The notes below the pieces were generated by a model that was not told the DNA's origin, ran no database searches, and saw nothing but the letters and a program-made list of their open reading frames with translations. The translations under genes and the position numbers were made by a program. This document shows, piece after piece, positions 17,860-27,102 of a stretch of DNA of 64,000 bases; within the stretch, counting starts at the first letter, position 1, and every line of letters starts with the position of its first letter. The stretch comes from Burkholderiales bacterium 67-32 (GTDB lineage: Bacteria; Pseudomonadota; Gammaproteobacteria; Burkholderiales; Burkholderiaceae_B), in the NCBI GenBank assembly GCA_001898625.1, contig MKUP01000026.1, forward strand, positions 1 to 64,000, in the 5' to 3' direction.

Positions 17860-18774
17860 TCAGGCGGGAGGATCCTCGGCCGGTGCGCCGGCGATGCTGC
17901 GCGCCAGTTCGTCCCACAGGGCGCGCGCGGGCCGGCTCAGCGTCGCGTCGCGCCGCCGCACCAGGCAGATGCGCCGCGCGATGGTCGGCCCGGTCAGGGG
18001 GATGGTCGCGACCCGGGTCGTTGCTGCCAGAGCCAGGCGGGGCAGTACCGCCATCCAGCCGCCATGTTCAAGGAAACCGATCATGGACGACAGGTGCTCG
18101 ACCTCGTCGAACCACGGCGCGGGCACGCCCGCCACGGCCAGCGCGGCGTCGATCTGCTGGCGATTGGCGCTGCTGCGGCGCAGGGCCAGTACCCGCTGCC
18201 CCGCCAGATCGGCCCAGGCGGCCTGGCCGCGCGCAGCCATGGGATGGCCGGGCGCGCATGCCAGCACATAGGGATCGTCGCGCAGCAACTGGCCAGCCAG
18301 CTCGGGCTCGTCTTCCCACATGACGGTGATGCCGAACTCGGCCTCGCGTCGCAGCACGGCATCGCGCACCCGTGCGCCGGTATCGTCGCGCAGGTCGACC
18401 CGCACGTCCGGATGACGCTGCCGCAGGTGCGACAGGGCGGCGGGGAACAAGGAATACGCCACGGTCGTGATGCAGGCCACAGTCAATTGGCCGCCTTCGC
18501 CGCGTGCCATGCGCGCCGTGCCGGCCAGGCAGTCGTCCAGGCTGTCCAGCAGCGGCGCCAGGCGTTCGTGCAGGGCCTGGCCCAGCGGCGTCAGCACCAT
18601 GGTGCGCGTGGTGCGTTCGACCAGGCGTCCGCCCAGGGCTTCCTCCAGCTTGCTGATGCGCCGGCTCAGCGCGGAGGGCGAGAGCGCGAGCGTGTCGGCG
18701 GTCTTGTTGAAGCCGCCGCAGCGCACGAGGGCGCAGAAGGCCTGGAGATCGGGTAGGTCGCAATTGGTGCGCAT
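17860..18774 (-). CDS. LysR-family transcriptional regulator
   Basis: 304 residues from MRTNCDLPDLQAF; an upstream in-frame ATG at 18840 lacks support and would extend beyond the usual N-terminus. The N-terminal helix-turn-helix (about 10-65) has GGFNKTADTLALSPSALSRRI; the effector domain (about 90-290) follows, with ITTVAYSLFP. It is divergent from the tautomerase-like/hydrolase/Bug operon starting at 18859 and is the likely activator of it. Confidence 0.9.
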   Translation of the reverse strand: MRTNCDLPDLQAFCALVRCGGFNKTADTLALSPSALSRRISKLEEALGGRLVERTTRTMVLTPLGQALHERLAPLLDSLDDCLAGTARMARGEGGQLTVACITTVAYSLFPAALSHLRQRHPDVRVDLRDDTGARVRDAVLRREAEFGITVMWEDEPELAGQLLRDDPYVLACAPGHPMAARGQAAWADLAGQRVLALRRSSANRQQIDAALAVAGVPAPWFDEVEHLSSMIGFLEHGGWMAVLPRLALAATTRVATIPLTGPTIARRICLVRRRDATLSRPARALWDELARSIAGAPAEDPPA

Positions 18775-18858
18775 AGCGCAATAATATCGCAATAGTTTGC
18801 ACTGGATTTCATTATCGGGCACCGGCATCATGGCCGTCACGTCTTGTTCGTGATCGCC

Positions 18859-19185
18859 ATGCCCGTCATCAAAGCTTTCGTTTCCAACCCTTTACTGGCC
18901 GACGCGCCGCTGGCCGCGCTGGGTACCGCCACCGAGCGCGCCTGCGTGGACCTGCTGGGCGCGCAGGCCGCCCAGGTGCAACTGGTGGTGGTGGCGGCGC
19001 ATGCCGTCCCGCGCGGCTGCCCGGTCTACCTCGAAGTCCAGTTTCGCCGCAACGAGCGCCGGGGCGCTCAGGTCGTCGCGCGCTTCATGGATGCCATGGA
19101 AGGCGCCCTGGGCACCTGTTTCGGCGCCGTGCCGCGCATCCGCTGCTTTTCCGAGGACCAGGATTTTCTCCATGCCCGCAACTGA
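18859..19185 (+). CDS. tautomerase/MIF-superfamily-like small protein
   Basis: 108 residues starting Met-Pro-Val-Ile-Lys. After Met removal the N-terminus would be Pro1, the catalytic base of the tautomerase superfamily. The predicted beta-alpha-beta pattern (PVIKAFVSN, helix, QVQLVVVAAH; then YLEVQFRR, helix, RIRCFSEDQ) fits a two-module subunit like 5-carboxymethyl-2-hydroxymuconate isomerase or MIF. Arg39-type residues could not be aligned confidently. Its end overlaps the next start by 14 bases, so the two are coupled. Isomerisation of the hydrolase substrate or product is an inference. Confidence 0.55.
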   Translation: MPVIKAFVSNPLLADAPLAALGTATERACVDLLGAQAAQVQLVVVAAHAVPRGCPVYLEVQFRRNERRGAQVVARFMDAMEGALGTCFGAVPRIRCFSEDQDFLHARN

Positions 19186-20152
19186 GCCCGCTCAGGACGA
19201 GATCCGCCTGCGCGCGATCGACAGCTTCCACGTCGGCGGCGCCGTGCATACGCTGCGCGGCCTGCCGGTGGAAACCAGGCGCCTGGCCCAGGGCGCGGCG
19301 CCCCGGCCGGTGGATCCCAACGGCGACCACGTCGTCGGCCAGATGTACGTGCAGGCCTATCGGCTGGCGCGCCCCCGGCATGCGTTGCCGGTGCTGCTCT
19401 GGCATGGCGGCGGCATGACGGGCGTGAACTGGGAGACGACTCCCGATGGTCGCCCGGGCTGGCTGTGGCGCTTCCTGCGGGCGGGATACGACGTCTACGT
19501 CTCCGATGCCGTGGAGCGCGGCCGCGCGTCCTGGGCGCGCTACCCGGACCTGTATGCCGAGGCGCCACTGTTCCGCACGCTGGACGAGGCCTGGGACATG
19601 TTCCGCATGGGGCCGGCCGATGGCTACCGCACCGACCCCGCCGCGCGCCGTGCCCATCCCGGGCAGCAGTTCCCGGTCGACGCCTTCGATCAGTTCGCGC
19701 GCCAGTGGGTGCCGCGCTGGGCCGGCCACGAGGCCGTCACCAGCGCCGCCTATCGCGCGCTGCTGGACAGGGTGGGGCCGTGCATCGTCGTCGGACACAG
19801 CCAGGGCGGCGGGTTCGCGCTGCTGGCGGCCCAGGAGCGGCCCGAGACCGTGCGCGCCGTCGTGGCGCTGGAACCTTCGGGAGCGCCGTCCGCCGGACAG
19901 GCCGGGACCCAGCCGCACCTGCTGGCCTGGGGCGACCATGTCGACGATCACCCCGTCTGGCGCCGCTACCGCGCCACGGTGGATGCGCATGCCGCCGCGC
20001 TGGCGGAGCGGGGTGCGCCGGTCGAGGTGCTGGACCTGCCCGCCGGCGGCACGCGCGGCAATTCCCATTTCCTGATGATGGACCGCAATAGCGATCTCAT
20101 CGCCGAGCGGGTGCTGCATTGGCTCGACGCGCTCGGCCTGCAACATCCTTGA
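19172..20152 (+). CDS. alpha/beta hydrolase
   Basis: 326 residues, no signal peptide. Oxyanion HGGG at 78-81, nucleophile elbow Gly-His-Ser-Gln-Gly with Ser210, and a C-terminal His candidate in RGNSHFLMMD. Family members include esterases and C-C bond hydrolases. It starts inside the end of the tautomerase-like gene and is followed after 19 bases by a Bug receptor. The three genes probably handle one imported ester or lactone under the divergent LysR protein. Confidence 0.85.
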   Translation: MPATEPAQDEIRLRAIDSFHVGGAVHTLRGLPVETRRLAQGAAPRPVDPNGDHVVGQMYVQAYRLARPRHALPVLLWHGGGMTGVNWETTPDGRPGWLWRFLRAGYDVYVSDAVERGRASWARYPDLYAEAPLFRTLDEAWDMFRMGPADGYRTDPAARRAHPGQQFPVDAFDQFARQWVPRWAGHEAVTSAAYRALLDRVGPCIVVGHSQGGGFALLAAQERPETVRAVVALEPSGAPSAGQAGTQPHLLAWGDHVDDHPVWRRYRATVDAHAAALAERGAPVEVLDLPAGGTRGNSHFLMMDRNSDLIAERVLHWLDALGLQHP

Positions 20153-20171
20153 ACCAGAAACCGGAGACAGC

Positions 20172-21161
20172 ATGAACAAGAGCATCCGCATGGGCGCATA
20201 CGCCCTGGCCTCCCTGGCCTCCCTGGCCTCCCTGGCCGCATTCGGCGCCGCGGGCGCCGTGGCGGCCGATTCCTATCCCCATCGTCCGGTGACCGTGCTG
20301 GTGCCGTTCGGCCCGGGCAGCGGCGTGGACACGACCGCCCGCATCGTGGGCGAGGCGCTGTCGCGGGAGCTGGGCCAGCCGCTGGTGATCGAGAATCGCG
20401 CCGGCGCGCAGGGGGCCATCGCGGCGCAGGCCGCGGCGCGCGCCGCGGCCGACGGTTACACCCTGTTCTTCACCACGCAGACCACCCAGGCGGCCAATCC
20501 CGCGCTGATGAAGAAACCGGGCTACGACCCCATCAAGGACTTCGCGCCGGTGGGGCGCGTGGCCTATACGCCGGCCTTGCTGGTCGCCAATCCCGCGCTG
20601 CCGGTCAGGACCCTGGCCGATCTGGTCAAGCTGGCCAAGGCCCAGCCCGGCAAGCTGTCCTACGCCTCGGGCAGCGCCGGGACCCTGGTGCCCGGCGCGA
20701 TGCTGACGACGGCCGCCGGCATCCAGATGCTGCACGTGCCTTACAAGAGCATCCCGCTGGGACTGAACGACGTCATGGCCGGCCACGTGTCGGCCATGTT
20801 CACCGACATCGTGACCGGCACCCAGCAGGTCAAGGCCGGCAAGGTCCGTGCGCTGGGCATCAGTTCCGCCAAGCCGTGGCCGCTCTTGCCCGAGGTGCCG
20901 CCTATCGCCGAGCAGTATCCCGGGTTCGAACTGCTGGCCTGGTATGCACTGTACGTGCCGGCGGGTACGCCCGCGCCGGTAGTCGAGCGCCTCAGCCAGG
21001 CGCTGGAGAAGACCACCCGCGATCCGGCCGTGCGCGAGCGCCTGGTCGGCCTGGGGCTGGAAATGTCCTACAGCACCCCGGCGGAACTGGCCGTTTTCGG
21101 CCGCGACGAACTGGAAAAATGGAGCCGGGTCATCCAGGCCGCGGGTATCGAAAAGGAATAG
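20172..21161 (+). CDS. Bug/TctC-type periplasmic solute receptor with tandem-repeat signal peptide
   Basis: 329 residues. The signal peptide (to about residue 33, VAADSYP) contains a three-residue Leu-Ala-Ser repeat encoded by a 9-bp tandem repeat at 20205-20237. The mature protein has YPHRPVTVLVPFGPGSGVD, VIENRAGAQG and DGYTLFF, normal Bug motifs. It is the last gene of the LysR-linked operon and the third orphan Bug receptor in the window. GGAGA lies upstream of the start. Confidence 0.9.
   Translation: MNKSIRMGAYALASLASLASLAAFGAAGAVAADSYPHRPVTVLVPFGPGSGVDTTARIVGEALSRELGQPLVIENRAGAQGAIAAQAAARAAADGYTLFFTTQTTQAANPALMKKPGYDPIKDFAPVGRVAYTPALLVANPALPVRTLADLVKLAKAQPGKLSYASGSAGTLVPGAMLTTAAGIQMLHVPYKSIPLGLNDVMAGHVSAMFTDIVTGTQQVKAGKVRALGISSAKPWPLLPEVPPIAEQYPGFELLAWYALYVPAGTPAPVVERLSQALEKTTRDPAVRERLVGLGLEMSYSTPAELAVFGRDELEKWSRVIQAAGIEKE
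20205..20237 (+). repeat. 9-bp tandem repeat in signal-peptide coding region
   Basis: CTGGCCTCC repeated three times plus CTGGCC. Each unit encodes Leu-Ala-Ser, so unit gain or loss stays in frame and changes only the length of the hydrophobic core. Confidence 0.85.
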
Positions 21162-21178
21162 GGCGGCCCGAGGGAAAG

Positions 21179-21211
21179 CGGCGCCCGGGGGGTAGCCCGG
21201 ACCCGGCGCCG
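21179..21211 (+). terminator. possible hairpin between Bug receptor and dnaE
   Basis: CGGCGCC (21179-21185) and GGCGCCG (21205-21211) can pair, with further GGG/CCC pairing inside. No T run follows, so a terminator role is tentative. Confidence 0.35.
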
Positions 21212-21217
21212 AGAGGC

Positions 21218-21223
21218 TAAAAT
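21218..21223 (+). promoter_or_regulatory. -10 box of dnaE
   Basis: TAAAAT ends six bases before the dnaE ATG, which would place the transcript start at or next to the start codon. GAGAGG (21211-21216) is 13 bases from the ATG, too far for a normal ribosome site. Confidence 0.45.
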
Positions 21224-21229
21224 GCCGGC

Positions 21230-24200
21230 ATGTCCCAGTCGCCCACCCCCCCCTTCGTCCATCTGCGCGTCCACTCCGAATTCTCGGTGTCGGACGGCAT
21301 CGTCCGCATCTCCGACCTGGTCAAGAAAGTCGCCGCGCTGGAACAGCCGGCGATCGCGCTGACCGACTTGTCCAACCTGTTCGGGTTGATCAAGTTCTAC
21401 AAGGCGGCGCGGGGCAAGGGCATCAAGGCCATCGCCGGCTGCGACGTCTGGGTCACCAACGATGCCGACCGCGACAAGCCCTATCGCATGCTGCTGCTGG
21501 TGCGCGATCGCGCCGGCTACCTGAACCTGTGCGAACTGCTTACGCAGGCCTTCCTGACCAACCAGCACCGCGGCCGCGGCGAGATCCGGCCCGAATGGCT
21601 CGAGACCTACGGCCCGGGGCTGATCGCCCTGTCCGGCGGGCGCCAGGGCGACGTGGGTCAGGCGCTGGAAACAGGCAACCAGGAAGCCGCGCTGGCGTTC
21701 GCGCGCCACTGGCTGAAGGTGTTCCCGGGCGGCTATTACGTCGAGTTGCAGCGCGCTGGTCGCGAAGGCGACGAGACCTACGTGCAGGCCGCGATGCGTC
21801 TTGCGGCCGAGTGCGGCGCGCCGGTGGTCGCCACCCATCCGGTGCAGTTCATCGAGCGCGAGGATTTCCGCGCCCACGAGGCCCGGGTCTGCATCGCCGA
21901 AGGCGAGATCCTGGCCAACCCGCGGCGCCAGCGGTTGTACACCGAAGAACAGTACCTGCTGTCCTCGCAGGAAATGGCCGAACGGTTCGCCGACGTGCCC
22001 TCGGCCCTGGCCAATACGGTGGCGATCGCCACGCGCTGCAACCTGACGCTGGAACTGGGCAATCCCAAGCTGCCCAACTTCCCCACCCCCGAGGGGGTGA
22101 CGCTGTCCGAATACCTGGTGCAGCTGTCCAAGGAAGGTCTGGCCCGCCGCATGGAGCAGCTCTTCCCGGACGAGAAGGAGCGCGCCGCGCACCAGGAGGA
22201 GTACGACCAGCGGCTGGACAAGGAATGCCAGACCATCATCGACATGGGCTTTCCCGGCTACTTCCTGATCGTTCAGGACTTCATCAACTGGGGCAAGAAC
22301 AACGGCGTGCCCGTGGGCCCCGGCCGGGGGTCGGGCGCCGGCTCGCTGGTGGCCTTCAGCCTGGGCATTACCGACATCGATCCGATTCGCTACGACTTGC
22401 TGTTCGAGCGCTTCCTGAATCCCGAGCGGGTTTCCATGCCCGACTTCGATATCGACTTCTGCCAGGACAACCGCGACAAGGTCATCGAGTACGTCAAGCA
22501 GAAATACGGGCGCGACGCGGTCAGCCAGATCGCCACCTTCGGTACGCTGGGCGCGAAGGCGGTCATCCGCGACGCGGGGCGGGTGCTGGACCTGCCCTAC
22601 CTGTTCTGCGACGGCCTGTCCAAGATCATTCCGCACTCGCCGGCCGATCCCTGGAGCCTTGAACGCGCGCTGAACGAAGAGCCCGTCTTCAAGGAACGCT
22701 ACGACAACGACGAGGAAGCGCATGCGCTGATCGACCTGGCCCAGCCGCTCGAAGGCCTGACCCGGAACATCGGCATGCACGCCGGGGGCGTGCTGATCGC
22801 TCCGGGCAAGCTGACTGATTTCTGCCCGCTGTACTGCCAGCCGGGCCAGAGCCACATCGCGGTGTCGCAGTTCGACAAGGACGACGTCGAGGCCGTGGGC
22901 CTGGTGAAGTTCGACTTCCTGGGCCTGCGCAACCTGACCATTCTCGACTGGGCCGTGCGCTACGTGCGCGAGTTCAACGAGGGCATGCGCGACTTCGACG
23001 TCATGGCGCTGCCGCTGGACGACCTCGATTCCTACAAGCTGCTGAGCGATGGCAACACCACCGCCGTGTTCCAGCTGGAATCGCGCGGCATGAAGGAACT
23101 GCTCAAGAAGCTGCGCCCCAGCAACTTCGAAGACATCATCGCCGTGCTGGCGCTGTACCGGCCGGGCCCGCTGGGTTCCGGCATGGTGGACGACTTCGTC
23201 AACCGCAAGCACGGCCGCGCCAAGGCCGAATACTTCCACTCGGATCTGGAGGCGGTGCTCAAGAGCACCTACGGGGTCATCGTCTACCAGGAACAGGTGA
23301 TGCTGATCTCGCAGATCATCGGCGGCTACACGCTGGGCGGCGCCGACATGCTGCGCCGGGCCATGGGCAAGAAAAAGCCCGAGGAAATGGCCAAGCACCG
23401 CGAGATCTTCGAATCTGGCGCCGAGAAAAAGGGCTATGACCCCGACATCGCGGTCACGCTGTTCAACCTGATGGAGAAATTCGCGGAATACGGCTTCAAC
23501 AAGTCGCACACCGCCGCCTACGCGCTGATCGCCTACCAGACCGCGTGGCTCAAGGCCCACCATCCGGCCGAGTTCATGGCCGCCACCATGTTGTCCGACA
23601 TGGACGACACCGACAAAGTCCAGATCTTCTGGGCCGACACGGTGGCCAACAAGGTCAAGGTGCTGCCGCCCGACATCAACCTGTCCAACTACCGCTTCGA
23701 GCCGGTGCTGGACGAGCACTCGGCGCGCGGGCTGCCGCCGCGCACCATCCGCTACGGGCTTGGCGCGGTCAAGGGCACCGGGCAAAGCGCGGTCGAGGAA
23801 ATCCTGCGCGCGCGGACCGAGAAGGGGCCGTTCACCGACCTGTTCGATTTCTGCCGGCGCATCGACCGCCACCTGGTGAACCGCCGAGCCATCGAAGCGC
23901 TGATCAAGGCCGGCGCCTTCGACACGCTGTCGTCCAACCGCGCCGCGGTGCTGGCCACCCTGGGCACGGCCATGGACGCCGCCGAACAGGCCGCCCGCGC
24001 GGCCAGCCAGGTCTCGCTGTTCGGCGGGGACGACCACGCCGACCTGGCGGGCGACCTGGCCGACGTCGAGCCTTGGGACGAACGCGATCGCCTGGGCCAG
24101 GAAAAGACCGCGCTGGGTTTCTACTTCAGCGGCCATCTGTTCGACGCCTACCGCACCGAAGTCCGCCGGTTCGTGCGCAATCCCCTGTCCAACCTGCAGC

Positions 24201-24721
24201 CCAGCCGCGACCTGCAATGGATGGCGGGCATCCTGTCCGCCGTGCGCACGCAGATGACGCGGCGCGGCAAGATGGTATTCGCCGTGCTGGACGACGGCAC
24301 CGCGCAGGTGGAGATCTCGGTGTTCAACGAGTTGTACGAGCGCCATCGCGGCCGGCTGCGCGAAGACCAGTTGCTGATCATCTCCGGCAAGGTCAGCAAC
24401 GACGAATACTCCGGCGGCATGCGCATCGTGGCCGACGACCTGTTCGACCTGCAGATGGCGCGCGAGGCCAAGGCCCGCGCCCTGTCCATCCGCCTGAACG
24501 GCAACGCGCACGCGGACTCCCTGCGCGAAGTCCTCAACCCGCATCGCGCGGACCCCGAGAACGGCTTCCCGGGCACACCGGTCGAGATCGTCTACAACCG
24601 GGGCGATGCCAAGTGCGTGGTGCGCCTGAGCGAGGACTGGCGGGTGCGGGTGCCGGACGTGCTGATCCAGCAACTGGGCAAGCTGACGGGGCAGCCGGCC
24701 GATGTCGGGCTGGAGTACTAG
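21230..24721 (+). CDS. dnaE: DNA polymerase III alpha subunit
   Basis: 1163 residues, full length. It opens with the PHP domain (FVHLRVHSEFSVSDG), continues into the C-family polymerase core with catalytic Asp405 and Asp407 (PDFDIDF) and the GRGSGAGSLVAF fingers motif, and ends with helix-hairpin-helix and OB-fold regions (GILSAVRTQMTRRGK). It is the replicative polymerase subunit. Its stop is three bases from the stop of the convergent O-antigen ligase gene. A -10 box six bases before ATG suggests a leaderless mRNA. Confidence 0.97.
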   Translation: MSQSPTPPFVHLRVHSEFSVSDGIVRISDLVKKVAALEQPAIALTDLSNLFGLIKFYKAARGKGIKAIAGCDVWVTNDADRDKPYRMLLLVRDRAGYLNLCELLTQAFLTNQHRGRGEIRPEWLETYGPGLIALSGGRQGDVGQALETGNQEAALAFARHWLKVFPGGYYVELQRAGREGDETYVQAAMRLAAECGAPVVATHPVQFIEREDFRAHEARVCIAEGEILANPRRQRLYTEEQYLLSSQEMAERFADVPSALANTVAIATRCNLTLELGNPKLPNFPTPEGVTLSEYLVQLSKEGLARRMEQLFPDEKERAAHQEEYDQRLDKECQTIIDMGFPGYFLIVQDFINWGKNNGVPVGPGRGSGAGSLVAFSLGITDIDPIRYDLLFERFLNPERVSMPDFDIDFCQDNRDKVIEYVKQKYGRDAVSQIATFGTLGAKAVIRDAGRVLDLPYLFCDGLSKIIPHSPADPWSLERALNEEPVFKERYDNDEEAHALIDLAQPLEGLTRNIGMHAGGVLIAPGKLTDFCPLYCQPGQSHIAVSQFDKDDVEAVGLVKFDFLGLRNLTILDWAVRYVREFNEGMRDFDVMALPLDDLDSYKLLSDGNTTAVFQLESRGMKELLKKLRPSNFEDIIAVLALYRPGPLGSGMVDDFVNRKHGRAKAEYFHSDLEAVLKSTYGVIVYQEQVMLISQIIGGYTLGGADMLRRAMGKKKPEEMAKHREIFESGAEKKGYDPDIAVTLFNLMEKFAEYGFNKSHTAAYALIAYQTAWLKAHHPAEFMAATMLSDMDDTDKVQIFWADTVANKVKVLPPDINLSNYRFEPVLDEHSARGLPPRTIRYGLGAVKGTGQSAVEEILRARTEKGPFTDLFDFCRRIDRHLVNRRAIEALIKAGAFDTLSSNRAAVLATLGTAMDAAEQAARAASQVSLFGGDDHADLAGDLADVEPWDERDRLGQEKTALGFYFSGHLFDAYRTEVRRFVRNPLSNLQPSRDLQWMAGILSAVRTQMTRRGKMVFAVLDDGTAQVEISVFNELYERHRGRLREDQLLIISGKVSNDEYSGGMRIVADDLFDLQMAREAKARALSIRLNGNAHADSLREVLNPHRADPENGFPGTPVEIVYNRGDAKCVVRLSEDWRVRVPDVLIQQLGKLTGQPADVGLEY

Positions 24722-24724
24722 ACC

Positions 24725-26029
24725 CTAGGCGGCCGGAGCGTCCCGGCCGGCGCGTATCACGATGGCCATCAGCGCCGCGATCATCAGGGTGTAGAACGCG
24801 GCGACCATCGACATCGCGAACATGACCTCGGTCATGCCGAATACCAGGAAGCCGATCGTCAGCAGCAGGCCCATGGTGCCGGCGATTCTTTCATCGCGGC
24901 CGCCGCGGCGTGTGGCACGCGCGAAGAAGAAGGCGGGAACCAGCCAGGCCGCCGCGATCGCCAGTCCTCCCAGGATGCCGAGCGTGGCCAGGTTGAACAG
25001 GAACTCGTTGTGCGAGTGCCGGAATTCGGCGGCGTGCTTGGTAATCAAGCCCTGCTTGGCCGCTTCGCGCATCGTGCGGCGGTAATCCTGCCGGCTCACG
25101 CCGACCAGCGGGTGGGTTTCGAATACTTCCAGCGCCGCTGACCAGAGCTGCAGGCGGTTGCCCACCGAGGAGTCGAGGGCCTGGCCCTTGCGATACTCCT
25201 GTATTTCCGTATAGGCCTCGTCCACGCGCTGGTTGACCAAGTCGCTGGCGTGGTAGACGGCCAGCACCGCGCAGGCAAGCGCCGCCATGCCAAGGAGCTT
25301 GCGCCAGACGCGGCCCGGCATCAGGAAGAAGAACACCAGCGCGAAGGCTCCCAGCGCCAGCCAGCCGCCGCGCGTGCCGGAGGCGTAGGCGACGTACAGG
25401 CCCGCCGCGCCGCCCAGCAGCTTCAGCGCGATGCCGATTCGGCCCCACCCCGTGGCGCGGTCGGACCAGCCCAGAGTCAGCAGCGAGAACAGGCCCAGCA
25501 GGAGCGTGATATTGCTGAACGGCAGCAGGTTGGAGAACAGGATCTGTCCGGGCCGGCCGTCGGGCGACAGGCCGATCTGGTGGTGGAGGATGCCGGCACC
25601 GATCAGCGCGCCGGCCACGCAGCCCCATTGGAGCTGTTTGAGCCAGCGCGGCGGCACGTTCAGCAGCAGCCACAGTAGCGGACCGAACAGCGCCATGCGC
25701 AGCGGCGTATCGAGCACGCTGGGATCGTCGAACACGCGCGCATCGCGCAGGCCCACCACGACGGTGCTCAGACAGGCTGCGAGGAACTGCGCCGCCAGCG
25801 CGGCCCAGATCGGCCAGTACCGGCGGACGACGGGAATGAAGCGATCCTGGGGCGCCAGGTGGCCGCGCCACACGGTGCCGATCAGGGCGAAGAGCAGAAG
25901 CAGGAACAGCAGCTGGTTGGCGCTTCCCCGCACCCACAGTGCAAGGGCGGGTACCAGGGAAACGGCCAATGCGGAAAGAAACAGCAGCGGGACAGGCAGC
26001 CCGCCGTGCTGGGGCATGGAACGGCTCAT
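24725..26029 (-). CDS. O-antigen ligase/polymerase-type membrane protein
   Basis: 434 residues from MSRSMPQHGG, about 10-12 membrane helices. The large periplasmic loop contains a GTRGGWLALG motif and the His-rich RHSHNEFLFNLATLG segment typical of the Wzy_C/WaaL family. Such proteins join O-antigen to lipid A-core or polymerise it at the periplasmic face. The start overlaps the upstream glycosyltransferase stop by four bases. It is the last gene of a four-gene lipopolysaccharide operon. Confidence 0.88.
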   Translation of the reverse strand: MSRSMPQHGGLPVPLLFLSALAVSLVPALALWVRGSANQLLFLLLLFALIGTVWRGHLAPQDRFIPVVRRYWPIWAALAAQFLAACLSTVVVGLRDARVFDDPSVLDTPLRMALFGPLLWLLLNVPPRWLKQLQWGCVAGALIGAGILHHQIGLSPDGRPGQILFSNLLPFSNITLLLGLFSLLTLGWSDRATGWGRIGIALKLLGGAAGLYVAYASGTRGGWLALGAFALVFFFLMPGRVWRKLLGMAALACAVLAVYHASDLVNQRVDEAYTEIQEYRKGQALDSSVGNRLQLWSAALEVFETHPLVGVSRQDYRRTMREAAKQGLITKHAAEFRHSHNEFLFNLATLGILGGLAIAAAWLVPAFFFARATRRGGRDERIAGTMGLLLTIGFLVFGMTEVMFAMSMVAAFYTLMIAALMAIVIRAGRDAPAA

Positions 26030-27102
26030 GAAACCTCGGAGGGGGAGCGCAGGGATGCGGACAGGTCCAGGAGAGCCTCGACGTGGGCGCGGGTGTCGGG
26101 GGCGTAGGAGAGATGGCTCAACGGGCTTGCTAGGCGGGCACGGCCTTCCCGTGCCCGTGACTCGGCCCGCCTGACGGCGTCCGCAAGCGACGCCGGCGTG
26201 TCGACGTCGAAGGCCAGGCAGGCTTCCGCGGACAGTGCCTCGGTGCTGCCTATGCCGCGCGGCAGCACGGTGGGTGTGCCGCACAGCACGGATTCCGGCC
26301 CGACCAGGCCGAAGGGTTCGTAGCGCGAGGCAAGGATGGTGTAGTCGGCCGCCCGATAGCAGTCGGTGATGTCCTGGCGGTAGCCGACGTAGCGGATCTT
26401 CGGAGAGCGCGGCTCCACCGGACGGCCGGCGACCAGCAGCGAAACCGGCAGGTCGGTCGCGCCGAAACAGGCTTCCAGCATCGGATAGCCCTTGCGTTCG
26501 TGGCCGGTGGAGGGAAACAGGAAGGCGGTCGTTCCTTCCGGAATGCCCAGTTCACGGCGAAGCTCGGCCCGCCGGGCGGCGTCCACCGGGTTGAAGGTCT
26601 CCACGTCCACCGGCGGGTACAGAACGCGTATCCGCGCTTCCGGCACGTCGTAGTAGCGACGCAGTTCGTCCGCCATCATGCGTGAATGCGCCAGTACCAG
26701 GTGCGCCTGGGCATAGTGGGCGCGTTCGAGTCGGATCTGCCAGCGGTCCCAGTGCGTGGGCCGCCGGTTCGCGTGGGCCAGGTGCCCCAGGTGCGTGCCG
26801 CCGCAGATGGCGACGTCGGACAGGGCCGTGCGGCTGCAGCCGATCAGCAGGTCGACGCCATGGACCGCCTTCAGCGTTCGCAGGCGGGACGAGAAATAGT
26901 GATCGCGCAGTTTGCCCGGCAGAGCCCAGACCGCGATGCGTACCGGTTCGATGAACGCGTACTCCGGGATGGCCGTATCGAAGCTGCGGGCGAAGACGAC
27001 CGGCCGGATGCCGAGCTGGCGCAGGCCCTTGACCAGGTCCATGGCGTAGCGCTCCATGCCTCCGCCGTAGCCGAAACGATGGCAGGCGATCGCCAGCTTC
27101 AT
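26026..27102 (-). CDS. glycosyltransferase family 4 (lipopolysaccharide core, WaaG-like)
   Basis: 358 residues from MKLAIACHRFGYGGGMER. The donor-binding C-terminal domain has the GT4 EPFGLVGPE motif (E-x7-E), preceded by FPSTGHERKG. Overall similarity is to WaaG-type core glucosyltransferases. Both ends overlap neighbours by four bases (ATGA), so four genes are tightly coupled. It would add a hexose to the heptose region of the inner core on the cytoplasmic side. Confidence 0.87.
   Translation of the reverse strand: MKLAIACHRFGYGGGMERYAMDLVKGLRQLGIRPVVFARSFDTAIPEYAFIEPVRIAVWALPGKLRDHYFSSRLRTLKAVHGVDLLIGCSRTALSDVAICGGTHLGHLAHANRRPTHWDRWQIRLERAHYAQAHLVLAHSRMMADELRRYYDVPEARIRVLYPPVDVETFNPVDAARRAELRRELGIPEGTTAFLFPSTGHERKGYPMLEACFGATDLPVSLLVAGRPVEPRSPKIRYVGYRQDITDCYRAADYTILASRYEPFGLVGPESVLCGTPTVLPRGIGSTEALSAEACLAFDVDTPASLADAVRRAESRAREGRARLASPLSHLSYAPDTRAHVEALLDLSASLRSPSEVS

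Noticed and set aside
21068-24673. 1201-codon minus-strand open frame opposite dnaE
   Set aside because: It is the antisense shadow of a clear dnaE gene. Long stop-free antisense frames are expected in GC-rich codon usage; its translation has no recognisable motif.
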